This document shows positions 37,101-48,701 of a stretch of 64,000 nucleotides of DNA, one piece after another; the first letter of the stretch is position 1, and each line of letters opens with the position of its first letter. Source of the DNA: Ascaris suum (taxonomy: Eukaryota > Nematoda > Chromadorea > Rhabditida > Ascarididae); NCBI GenBank assembly GCA_013433145.1, contig CM024175.1, positions 3,022,516 to 3,086,515 of the forward strand. Reading direction: 5' to 3'. A model generated the notes under the pieces. That model was not told the origin of the DNA. It saw only the letters and a program-made list of their open reading frames with translations, and did not search any database. Made by a program: the position numbers and the translations under genes.

Positions 37101-40100
37101 GTCGCCATAATTCATTTTTTTTCTCAGTCGTGCATCATTCAAGCACATAAACGAAGAATGGATAGAAAGATGCGTGCATGGATCAGCATGAAAATGAATT
37201 TCATTTTCCTCGTATCCTCAAAGCAACAATGAACAAACGAAATTATGAATTGATCAATCATATAATCGTGATGTTATATGGTCGGTATAATCAGCGAGCC
37301 GAAGTTATATTTTTACGCGCTTATGGGAATGCGAAACTCATAGGGAAAGCCTGCTAGTTATGTGCCACATCGATGAAAATTTGATGGTTATTGGACAATT
37401 AAAAAATGGTTGGTCAAGGCACTAATGCAATTTAATAAAGTTGAAGAAGAACTTGCCGATGCGATGCATGCAAGCGTTAGAGTGATTGGTTGATGATTGC
37501 CGTGCTTCTCATAAACACTGGCCCATCGTGTCGCAACAAACCTCTCGGCTACTGCAAACAATACAAGCGGATACTTTTAAGACAAAACTCTATGAGGTTA
37601 CTTTTTCGGAAATCATCAACATATGTCATGCCCGTGTGATAGTTGGGAAATGATGAAGGGCACAGTGAAGTAGGCAAACTTTACAACGGCTACGCTTGAT
37701 GGGAGCCATCGCAGACATGAAGATCTTTTGCCGCAGTTGAGAACAGCATGCAGCCGGACGCACATACGCACAGGGCAATTCAATTATTCGCCATTCGAAA
37801 ACTTCCACAAGCGAATCTAAAATCTGCTGCAGAAGTATAATGCTGCTTTCAGCATTAATCCAAATGTCACAAATACTTATAGCCGGAGTAGAGACGAAGA
37901 AGTGCTCAGATTATTTTACAAGTTCTTGAGCGCCATGGAATGCTCAAAAAATTTCTTAAGAAACAAAGCAGTTGTCCACATATCAAGGTGAACCGCTCAA
38001 AAACGTCACGTTTTTCATTAATGCATGAGTGCGTATTTCGCAAAAGAAAAAAATCTGTACAAATTTATTATTCTATCGTTATGTTTGATGGATATAGTTC
38101 AACGACTTCGTTGTTTTCGGTGATGCATACCCTTTCCAAAAGCGTTCGCACAAAAATTCATTCTGTATTTACAAGTATCGCTGTCGCAAACCCTTATATA
38201 GTAGACCTATTTGAGTATTAAATAAAAGCAAATCGAAGCTGAGATTGATTGCCACATGCTTCGAATTGAAGCTGAAATCAACTGAACTTATGGGTTGAGA
38301 GAGATATCGACGCAAATGCTTCCCTCAATTTCGAGGCATATTTTTATTCATTTATTGTTCGTATGCATCAAGCGAAAATTTTATTTAACTTAAATTTAAA
38401 CTTCCGACATTGTTGTCATTACTATATACAACTTTCAATGGTAACAATACTCTTATCGTTTTCTCAACATCATATTTTTGTATTGGTTTGTTATCTAATA
38501 TTTGTATAATTTCGTTATCGCGGAAAATTTAAACGGTTATATGAAGTTGCAATAAGTAAATACCCGCCGACTGCATACTTCATGAGGCGGACTGTGCTAT
38601 CTACCGAAATTGAGTTGATGTTGATGAACGAACAACAGCAGAACAGTTCGGAAAGTGATGAAAAAAAGATCAATATTCAACGATCGAAAGACGCTTTCCA
38701 TGCGCAAACCTCTTGTGTTTAATAAGTGTGAGAAGACGCAAAACACAACGATTTATTTTGTTTTTTGTTTTTTTTTTTTTTGCACATATTCGGTTGTCGT
38801 TATCTTTTGGACAACGCTACTTCCGTGGCGATTTAACCTTTTTAAGTTATTTCTTCTACTGTGTAGCTATTTTTGCCACTTAAGTATCCAAATTTTAAAT
38901 TTCGATTTTATTTGCAATTTATCCGTTCATTGGACAGCCGTTACACTTGGCTTCGATAGGCTAACGTCAAATAGCTTTGTTTCGATGCTAATTGTAAAAG
39001 AGACGGAGTGTTATTTAGGACATCATCAAAGGGGATAGAAATCTTTCCTCTCATTATGACTGAACTTGCATTCACGACTTCCGAGCTTTAGCGCTAACGG
39101 TTACGTCAAATCATTGCTGCAGTTTCACGGCCTGAATCGTCTCGCACACCTATTCACAACTGCAAGAAGACTCAGCCTAAGTCTAGACGCTGTAGCAAGT
39201 TTATGAATTTTTTCTTTCTAAGTAAACAGATTGTGGGATTTATCGATGCACTGGCACTCGCTTGGTTATCAATGAAGGGAGTGCATGCTAAGATTTGCAT
39301 ACGTATGCACACTGCCTGGAAGATCAAGATTTGATTGGGAAGAACGAAGGAGATTTTGGCAAGCGATGAACTTTTCGCATGGCAACTTTTCGCAATCGAC
39401 TACGCCTTCATCTCAGCCTGCGTTATAGAAACGTCAAATGTTGACTCATGATAATGGAGCGAATTTTTAAGCTGTGGTGTGTTACGCCATCGGAGATGGA
39501 GTGGAAATTCGCCGAGATTAAGATGCGTACCTTCACTTTTCCATTCGTGTTCATCACTTGAACCGAACGCATCGCTCAGTTAACCTCCTTCTTGCAGATT
39601 GCGACGATTCTATTATATGTTTACTGGTAAAATTTGGGGCTGTCTGAAATATCCCTGCATGCGCATCAAGTATATGGTGGAATTTGACGTTCAATAATGA
39701 GGACTGATCTTTGGTAACGGCTATCGCTTTCGTCCACATTAGGAAATTCGTGCATTCGATGCAGCCCTAACTTCCAGCACTTTCGTCAATCACTTACCGA
39801 GAAGCATGAATGCGAATGTGTAAGATGGAGTAACAATATCGTGAATGACATAAAGAATCGACCATAACACCCTTGCCAGCTTTCCTTGAGGTGCAAATAT
39901 TTTCATAGTGGCCAGTGAAAAGAAGTCCACAACGCACACCAAAAATATACCAACCAACAAGACCAAAAGAACCCTGAAAGAGCATTCAAGTCCTCTTGCA
40001 CAATGCAAATTGAACATTGAAGACAGCAGTATTTATGTTTATGTAATAAATAATTGATGGGTTGTTACCTTAACGATCGAATCGTTGCTTCTATCAGCCG

Positions 40101-43010
40101 CAGCAGCTGCACCTACTCCGGATGGTATTGATTATGCGCTTATGCGAAGGTCCTCGCGGATAACTCTCTAATGAAAACAACTCGACTACAGCATTGTGCG
40201 ATTTATGTAACGCAGTCTTCGTTAAAAGCTCTTTAAAGAACAAGAAAGGGACGTTCCATAATGAGTTTCCCGCTGCGAAGGTGGTAGTTATTACAGCAAA
40301 GAAAATGAATACTCTAACATAAACAGTAGCACTCCCAGCAGGAGCTTCAGCCAAATATGGCGAGATTTTATGTGGAATATTATTGTCACGTGACAGTGTG
40401 ATGGGTAAGTGAGATGTTCGTGGAAAGTACAACAGCACTCCTCGAGTTTCTTCATTTAGAAACATCCATATTTCGCGAATTACAAAAATAGCTTTGCAGT
40501 TTGCGAACGGAGACTTTACAAAAATGAAATCATCAACGGTGAAATGCAATCAGATGCAAATGATCACTGCGAAGTTATTTGATCGCTCAATCGGGACATG
40601 GTAAAATATATGCGGCATAACCTGAGCGACAGTGAAATTTTTCCGCAGCCAAACAGCGGACGTATGAGTCGTACAATTCAAATTCTTTTGTCTTGAATTT
40701 TCACCGTATGCGAATAGATTCACAGCGATGTGAAAATTTCACTGCTTAAAGGCATAATGGATCAGAACATTTTGAAAATGAAAATATTTGTTCAAAGTGT
40801 TCATGAGAAATTGATTGCTCGCTTTTGCATTGAAATTCTAATGCGCGAAAGCTGACTGCAGCTGCACCTTATCTATAATTATGCATGTCGGCTTTTCATC
40901 TTATTTCGGTACTTGCAACGCTGCGAACGACGAACTTGATGTGGGGAATATTGGGAGCATAGAGCTAGAATGAATTAATATACAAGGAATATTTCTAAAT
41001 AGTCCTCAATCGTTCTGCTTTCTGCTTTCCTCCTCCCCTTTCAGCCCAACACAGATGTAAGCTGTAGACGATAAACGTGAAACAAATTTATGCAGTTCAC
41101 ATGTAACGAATTTCCATTTTAGCGATCACGGAACGCAAAAGTGACCCTTTTTCGTTTGGTGCCGTATGGTTGGTTAAAGTGTATTTTTCCTTTTCCTCGT
41201 ACCCTCAGCAAGCGGTTGGTGACTTCAGTGGACACCGCTCGTGACAACACTTGTAGCATATCTTTGCACCTCTTGTAAGCAATATCGTTTTCTTCTTCAG
41301 CGGCATGCACTTTGCATTTTGGCTTTGCCAAAAACAACTGTGGCGATCTCATATACGGATGCATTTGTGCCTGGAAGGTATTCATGAGTTCAACGATTTC
41401 CACTCAGAAACCACGGAAACTCGAGTTACGGAATTTACTGAAGATAACAGACACTGATGGGGGAACTATCAGCTGATTCAATTGTTTTAACCCATGAGAT
41501 CAAGATAAAAAAAAGGTGCATTGCACAGAATTTTCATTTACGCCTAGAACAACACAATTATGGAGCTTCTTCCAAATGCCTAATTATGATCATATTTGAG
41601 ACCGATCGGTCATATATAAGGGATGAGACGAGCTTGCCATATCAGCTCATCGGCCGAGTTCATTTACCTCTTCCATAAATTAAATGCTTCCATTTGCTTC
41701 AGTTTTCCATTACGAGTCCTCGATAAAATAGCCGAGAAAGAGAAAGACATAAGCAACTCAGCAGTACGGCAGACTTTCAAAGTTTAACGTTACCACCTCG
41801 GCACTGACGACGAAACATGGCATAGTTCATGCACGATGGTCACCTAAACGTTAAAAAAACGGAGAAAACAAAGTGTTTATTGATGCACATTGATGACGTC
41901 TATAAAATATTTTTTGAAACTTATTCATACGAGCGATTTCTAGGACCAATGCGATTGCAAAGCAATAAGAAGTCCTCCTGCTTAGTACGAGATCAATTTC
42001 TTTGAACATTTGAACGTTATAAGAAAAAGAGACTAGCATACTTCCCTATAGGAAAACAATGGAATGATTCCATTAGATTAAATCGGGGGCGATGTTTGTC
42101 ACTCCGTTGGCATCCCTATGAAATGCATGCACAAAGTGGCTGCATACATCTATGAAGGCCCACGGATGCGAACTATGATATTCTATTCGCGATTGCTTCT
42201 ACATCTCACTATACCAATAGTTGATTTCATATCCAACCCAAGTTGTGGTTTCAGGAAGCAAACGTAGTTGCCCGAAATGAATATTTAGGTCGACTATTCC
42301 AAGGATGCTCCCTAAATGAAAAGATTTTTCTGTGGTTAGGGTACGAAAGTCCCTGAATTAGAAATATCTTCTCTTCAAAGTATAGCTTACATTTAAAGCA
42401 CATCTGCGCCGAGATCGCTGTGCACGTTTAATTATTCGTTCAGTAGGGGCAAGAAACTGGCGAAAGAAGATAAGTTGGTCGGACCTTTGTCAGTTGCAAA
42501 CATTTTCGACAGGCTGCCATGTGCTCGGATATTTTGGTCTTCTTTTCCTTAGCTGGATCGCAAATGGTGGGCTAGGATTTGCATGACAATATGTCGTCCA
42601 CCGACATATAGTCTGATCTAAGCTTAAACAAGGATGACTAAGCGGAAATGAGTTGGCTGAAGCAGCCAACTCTCGCAGAGAGTTTTGAATGCTGAGTCGG
42701 AAATAAGGTTGTAAGCTGCTGATTGATGTTCCAAGCATAACCTGGAAGCTCGCTATGTGAGTGAATATGTTCCAAAAAATGCTGTACGCTTTCCACGTTT
42801 ACTTCGTCGAAATTCTAGAAATTATACTAGAATATTTCGAAAACTCAAATATTTCTTTTATATTTCTTGAAAGCGGCCTCACCTGAAGTTGTAGTGAAAA
42901 TCGCCTACGGTGATGACGACATACAGCAATATCAGAAGTGAGAAAAATGCGATCACCAGAATAACCATTTCGCAAACGTTGATGCCCAAACTCAAGAGCG
43001 CAGACTTCAT
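30969..43010 (-). CDS. serpentine 7TM chemoreceptor, Sra superfamily (Srab/Sre-like), intact
   Basis: A G-protein-coupled receptor of the nematode chemoreceptor type, expected in sensory-neuron membranes. Seven exons join in frame: 42883-43010, 39798-39973, 37457-37551, 36118-36160, 35241-35421, 32921-33053 and 30969-31175. They total 963 nt, or 320 residues plus stop, the usual size for this superfamily. Visible: TM1 with GDFHYNFRVLL after it, TM2 and TM3 in exon 2, AERFVATRWASVYEKHG after TM3 (the family's DRY-like position), TM4 across exons 3-4, TM5 then SLSKRYQISENIK, TM6 in exon 6, and TM7 followed by LLRHPPYCRKIRSML. The RYQxxEN and RHPxxRxK motifs are family hallmarks. The start ATG lies 9 nt after a possible AATTGCAG trans-splice acceptor. 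The ligand is unknown. I cannot decide between Srab, Sre and close relatives from memory. A broken paralogue lies upstream. Confidence 0.8.
32921..33053 (-). CDS. chemoreceptor exon 6 (TM6)
   Basis: The acceptor TTGTTTTAG lies before 33053 and the donor GATTTT/GTAAGT follows 32921; 133 nt, phase 2 to 0. It encodes LLAPILVAEILVNVTSLIPI as TM6, followed by YDRNKDYRVLGYIVDF. It matches 55291-55427 in the paralogue. Confidence 0.85.
35241..35421 (-). CDS. chemoreceptor exon 5 (TM5)
   Basis: The acceptor GCGCTTTCAG lies before 35421 and the donor GCAAG/GTACGT follows 35241; 181 nt, phase 1 to 2. It encodes DGQTHVYIVLSALTAVDACG as TM5, then LLHRNKQMFQ and SLSKRYQISENIKLAR, the conserved RYQxxEN intracellular motif of Sra-superfamily receptors. 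Confidence 0.85.
36118..36160 (-). CDS. chemoreceptor exon 4 (TM4), 43 nt
   Basis: A small exon between acceptor TATTCTTTTAG and donor CTCAG/GTTAGC. It reads VLFGISMSLYFHLS, hydrophobic, from phase 0 to phase 1, exactly bridging exons 3 and 5 and completing TM4. Too short to appear as an open frame. Confidence 0.7.
37457..37551 (-). CDS. chemoreceptor exon 3 (end of TM3, AERF motif)
   Basis: The acceptor TTGTTTGCAG lies before 37551. The 95-nt exon completes a Val codon, then reads AERFVATRWASVYEKHG and ends ACIAS in phase 0. The paralogue exon (60447-60541) has the same length and phase. The exon is followed by GCAAGT rather than GT, so the intron appears to be of the GC-AG class. Confidence 0.8.
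39798..39973 (-). CDS. chemoreceptor exon 2 (TM2, TM3)
   Basis: The acceptor CTCTTTCAG lies before 39973 and the donor CTCG/GTAAGT follows 39798; 176 nt, phase 2 to phase 1. It encodes VLLVLLVGIFLVCVVDFF (TM2) and IHDIVTPSYTFAFMLL (start of TM3). It is 61-62% like exon 63141-63307 of the paralogue by eye, with a 9-nt length difference. Confidence 0.85.
42883..43010 (-). CDS. chemoreceptor exon 1 (TM1)
   Basis: ATG at 43010 follows an AATTGCAG acceptor-like site by 9 nt, compatible with a trans-spliced leader. The exon encodes a short N-terminus, then TM1 (VCEMVILVIAFFSLLILLYV), and ends AACTTCAG/GTGAGG in phase 2. Joined to exon 2 it restores FHYNFRVLL, the first intracellular loop of this family. 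Confidence 0.75.
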
Positions 43011-46000
43011 CTCGTCGAGCTGCAATTCATTTGTCCATTTTCTAGTCTACGAAGGGCGATTGATTAGCCTTAAATACGCTTGTGCGGGTAACGTACTTGA
43101 AACATCAGCAGAATTTTCCTTTCCTATATCTGAACAAGCAGCACTTTGCTGCATAGATAAACGTAGACCGAGAAGTATCATATTTCCTCTTACATCTAAC
43201 GGGGCCGTAGCACCGGCTAAGATCCAGCTAAAGCATCGACCATATGAGTTGACGCAGAAATAATTCAACGGGGGATCATGCATTCATCAAATGGACTGAA
43301 ATCATCGGGCAAACATAGCCTCACTAGGTAAGGAATGCTCTAAATATGCTTTTTTTATGTTTTTATTCTTATAAGTAGAATGAGAAGGATCTAGTAATTT
43401 CATAATCTATAACGCTAGGTTTGGTAATGCTCTATCATGTTGCGCCAATTCTCAATTTTCGATTATCCAATTATATGCTCCACTGGAGTTATTTTGATAT
43501 TTTGTGAATTTCCTATCTGCGATGGGAAACAGAGATGGAAATGATGGGACAGCAAAAGGCTTTTTCAGTTAACCATACAAATTGCGCCATTTTTTTTGCA
43601 ATTAAGATCGAAATTCAAAGGTAGGGAAGAATTGACTTCTGAAGCATGACGCATTTCATCACTGGCTTCCCGTAAGCAACAGATGTAGCTATGTCCTAAA
43701 TAAATGTAGCATAAATGCTATCAGACTAGTGGGATCCTTACTCGATGATTCAAGCAGCTGTCATTATGGGGCATATAGTGAAGATATCAATGAATCTGCT
43801 TAATGGTATTGCTCCCAAATAACACATTTTCATAGACGGGCAGGATTACGAGTGAACGCAATATGCAAAATTGCTCTCGATCATTTATCGCTTATCGCGT
43901 GATCATACGCACTCGCCGAATTCCACTGAGATCAAGAAGTCATAGAGCATCATCGCTTACGACTTCGAAATCAAAAACACCACCTCATAATGCAAATGGA
44001 TATGCGTCAACGCTCATGCTATCATGTCATCCAGTCGAGCAACTCGAACGTTTCACTGTGTCACCTATTCTTGCAACATGCTCATTAACATATGAAAGGC
44101 CATGTTGCTATCGTTTACGTAATAGAGAGAGCTCAGTTTGAATAGCTTGCGAGTTAATACTATGGAAAAAGCAGAACTATTCAGTCTAAACTAAGAACAG
44201 CGAGTTTTAAATTCAATATTCAGGAGCGCTCAATTTCTCAAATCATCCAAGCGATGTATTCCATGAGATATAGGCGGTTTTTTTCAATACATATTCTAAA
44301 GAATATTGCATACTGTTCGTTGAAATAAGAGGAAACAGTGGCAATATTCACTTTAATTTCATAATTGTAAAGCAATGACTGCAGAATATTGGCACTCCGA
44401 AATCGAGGCCATCGTTTATTGCTTGAAAGATTTATGAAGAAAAAAAGCGCACTATTTTCATATACAAGCGGTAGGGTATCAGCTATGAATTGACTTTATA
44501 GATAAGTGGATGCAACGTTTTGCAATTGGCAGCGCTTAATGTGACCGGCCGCATATCCACGCATTCAGACGGATTAAACATCATTACAAGTCGCAGTCTC
44601 CTCATTTGAGGTGCAGTGAGTGTTCTTCTAATAAACTCATTAAGCTAAGCGCAAAAAAATTTCTGTTTTGACAATAGGCACGCAAAAATTTGTGTTTCGA
44701 ATCGCTGGTATTTCGCTACCCTCTCCCTCTCCCCACCCCACCGCCCTTCTAAGAGTGTAATGGGACAGGAAGTTCGCTATGAATTCGCTCTTAAGTTTCC
44801 TACGTTTAACACATTGACAATAATCGATTTTCGCATGCTGTCTTTGCTATTTTAGAATATTTTGGAATTCTCGAATCGTAACATATTGGCAAACTCAGAC
44901 GTTAAAAATTCGAATGGCACTTTCGTGCGCGTAAAAATCTAACGAGCTCCGTTACGAGTTGTCTTCTTCCGGACTTTTTCTTTCTCTGGCGCTATAAAGC
45001 ATGGCTCCCTAATAAAACTCCGGATTCGAAAGTATTGCCATGGAATCTCAAAAAATGAAATACGTTGCGCCAATGAACGTCATATGCGCAATGGAACGCA
45101 AATGATTTATGGGCATATGATTTCACACTGACAAAGGCATATGATGAACCTTGCAACATCAGTGGTTTACTATGTTTAATGAGACGCAAATACGGTGGGC
45201 ATAGATACGGTCCTCTACGACAAGGAAATGCTTCATATTTGCATCGGTAAGCGCAAGGATGAGAATTGTGCGAATGATGCACCAGAAGTCAGCAAAATCG
45301 AATGTTCTATTGCTGAAATAATAGAAGAAATCACGAAATGAACAGCATTAACGTTGCCGGCATAAATAAGTTCCTGCCTTTTTTTAGAATGGATCGAATA
45401 ATGTTCTCAATTGTGCTACGAGATGTGACGTCGCAGTGGAAATATGGAGAAGCAATTGTTGCCGGACACGCACACTGTGGTCGATGTCGGCAAATTCAGT
45501 TGAAGTCGGCGAACTCCCGGACGCGATCACTATTACAACAAAATGAACCATGACAATATGAACATATAATGTAAGTGACGCATAGTACAAGTGATACGGT
45601 TGTTTCACAGATAAACTAGAAGAATGCTGAAAATAGAAGCCAGAGGCAGAAAAGTTTGAAAATGCGGTAACTTAGGAATTTCGTGTGTATCGGAATTTTT
45701 TGCTGAATTTTGGACTAGTAGGTTCTAAGCCTATGGAAGATTCTGTGGTAAGTAGAAAAAAGTTGTCCCTTACTGAGCAGTTCAAGCGCCTCATTTGGAG
45801 CGAATATCCTAGGCAAAGATCCTGACTGTTGCGCAGGAGTGACGCAGGGAGTGACATTTTCGGTTGCACTTCTCCGCTTTATATAGCACATGCTTACAAG
45901 TGCCCAATTCTTACTTTCGGTCTCTTTGCAACTTTATTGCTGGCTAGGATTCGTATAATTGTAACATCTATGACACATTCTATATTAGAAATAGGATATG

Positions 46001-46979
46001 ATGGGCGCACGTCAATTTGAATGCAACGCAGTAGCTGGAATGAGGGGGAAATATGTTCAAAAACGGCCAGAACCATCATAATGAGAAGAAAACTGATCTC
46101 TATGCGAGCGCTTTTACGTTATTTGAAGAATGCTGTTGCAGAAACGCATTAATTCCGCCCGTATTCATCTTCTCATAGCGTGTCCCATCCGCTTGGATAC
46201 TTCAACTAGCGTGATCGGAAAGCTCGACGTGCGGCATCGACCAATGCATTAAACACCATAGTATCTAAATTGGCGGAAAAAGAGCGCTTTCCGTTATCAT
46301 TTAGTTAGTTCCCACTAACGTCTCATTCAGGAATTGCAGACATCGGAATTCGACACGAATCTTATATTCCGCACTTCTTCACCGACTGCCTAGATAGAGG
46401 CAATGAAAAGAGATTGATAAGTGCTGACTCTAGAAACCGTCAGTTTTTCATGCAACAAGTGATAAAAGAAATGCCCAAATTCCAGAGTATTCCTCGGTTC
46501 GATTGCCATACTTCTTCAAATTGCAAAAAGCGTATGTCATATCATATATCATTTGAATTGCGTGCTCACGTTGTTCTAATTATGTCGTGTAGGAGATGAA
46601 ATATTAGAATGTAATCGAATGGTTACTATAAGCATGCAAAAAAAAAGCATGATCACATGACAGGAACATTGCCTATAAGAGAATTCGCAACTGAAACATT
46701 TGGATATAGAAATGAAAATGAGAGAGTTTTCGTTTGAAATTGGAGAAACATGCAATAACCCATATGGACATAAGAGTAAACAATGGCGAATATTCGCAAG
46801 TAAATCATTTTCTGCCTTCCGAAAAACAGTATTAGACGATGGAAGCGGAATGCGTTCTATGGAAAGATCATTTTATATTCAAACGATGTGATATTAGAGA
46901 ATATGATATGCTAAGAACAAAAAAAAAAACGCTTATTACGCAATTCTTTTAATAATTTTATTATTGTGGAATTTTTCAA

Positions 46980-47036
46980 AAATATACCTGAGGTTAGCGA
47001 AGAAATATATCTGAGGTTAGTGGCACAGTGGCACAT
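46980..47036. repeat. short imperfect tandem repeat
   Basis: ATATACCTGAGGTTAG then ATATATCTGAGGTTAG, followed by GTGGCACA twice. Confidence 0.5.
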
Positions 47037-48683
47037 CTGGAAACTGTATCTAGCGCAATCCCGATAAACGAACCCGTTTAACGGCATTGTGTTGAACAGT
47101 TTACGAACATTGGGAGTATTGATCATATCTTTGAACCTCAGGATTTTTATTGAAATATGTCGCATAGTTGTGCTACTTAAGAAATACAGCAAAATCTGTT
47201 TCATTTTTAAGCAAAGCAGAAGCTTGGAAAAAAATTCTCTCAACCGTCTTGAAATTCTCACCAATCGATAATTCATCGCTTCTTTCGATTGAAACCGATG
47301 CCTCATTGAAAGCTTTTATTGTTCTTGCGAGTATAAAATTTCACAATCATTAGCAATTCTCAGAAACAATTACAATATTTTTTAAGCTAATTAAAGTTTC
47401 CCTCAGGCTTAACAAATCCCAGAGTTTTTACGAGTGTCCATACAAACAAATATCGATTATTTGAATCTCTTGTATGATTTCTCGAGTACACAGCAAGCGG
47501 ACAAAGTTTCCACTCTCTACAGAATGAGTTGAAAATTTTTCGATCGTTGAGAGGATCCATAGTGCACTTGAAAAGTGTACCTTGTTTATGCGGGACCGCA
47601 TAAGCTGCAGATGTGTTCTGAGGCTTCAATAGTTCATCTACATTCTTGCCTATATTTCGTTCCACTTAATGCCACGATACTGTACGAATCACATTGTTTG
47701 ACTACTTGTACTCTATGAGTTCTTCTTATACTCTAGTCGTGTGATTATTCGTTAGGTATTTCTTGGTTGTGAGCTAAAAACCTACATAGTTGATAGAGAA
47801 GAACAGCAAAGCAACATTTTTTTTTCATCACAGACGAACCGCATACATCACATGAAAACTTATGAATGGTTGCATATTGGCATAGGGAACGTCTGTTGTT
47901 AATTAGTCAAAATTTTGTGGACGATTACAAAAAAGTAACGGTTGATGTAAGAAGTTGGAATAGACGCGACATAATGTCACTCGGTGATTTAGTGCACATG
48001 AGCTCATGCACAGCTGGCGCCGAAACGTTTGCTTTGGTTAATTAGGAGCGCAGAATTGAAACTTGATGACTGTTAAAGAAATTGAGGATAATTGAAACTC
48101 TCCCATGTGGTTTATTTCAGCGTCACTTCGACTGCATATTTCTTCCAGCATGTGATTCAGCTTGCTTGAAGTTGTCCACCTCACCATTTCAAAGTCTCTC
48201 AATAAGGAATCATGACAACAATAAGTTGGATGACGAAAACCATGCAAAAAGGTGGGCGCACGCGGAAGGACTACTGAACATCAACACTTCGAAATAATAG
48301 ATTCGCGTTTCAAGAACGCCAAATGCTTTCAACGTTGTGCGGTGAATGAGTAAAAATGAAGTTGCATAAGCAACGCTGAATGTGGAGTTCGGAAGCGAAG
48401 AGCATTTAAATACAACGCGACATGCGTAAGGCCCTGCCGGCTTTTGAGACGTTTCTTTGATTGCAAAGCAAAGGGTTATGTGGTTATGCATCGTGAATGT
48501 GGGCCGTTCTAGTAATGTGATGCACTTTTACCAATAGCTCATTGATGTGGTATGCACAGCGTAATGTTATATAAGGTTGTTGTCAGAAAGATGGCGCTTT
48601 AGATTGGAGAATGCTCAGAGAAATAGAGAGGAATCTATTCTCTATTCTTGGAAACGAACTTAAGAACGGGATATTGAGATCGG

Positions 48684-48701
48684 TCACGCTTATAAGCGTG
48701 A
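48684..48701. repeat. perfect 18-bp palindrome
   Basis: TCACGCTTATAAGCGTGA is its own reverse complement, with no spacer. Flanking bases (GG before, TATGACC after) extend weak symmetry. No gene is identified nearby. Confidence 0.8.

Noticed and set aside
40113..40549. 151-codon minus-strand frame that could splice (AG/GTGCAG) into receptor exon 2 in the correct phase
   Set aside because: Exon 42883-43010 also ends in the correct phase and gives a proper TM1 followed by FHYNFRVLL, the family pattern. The 40.1-kb frame has no family features and is taken as chance within the intron.
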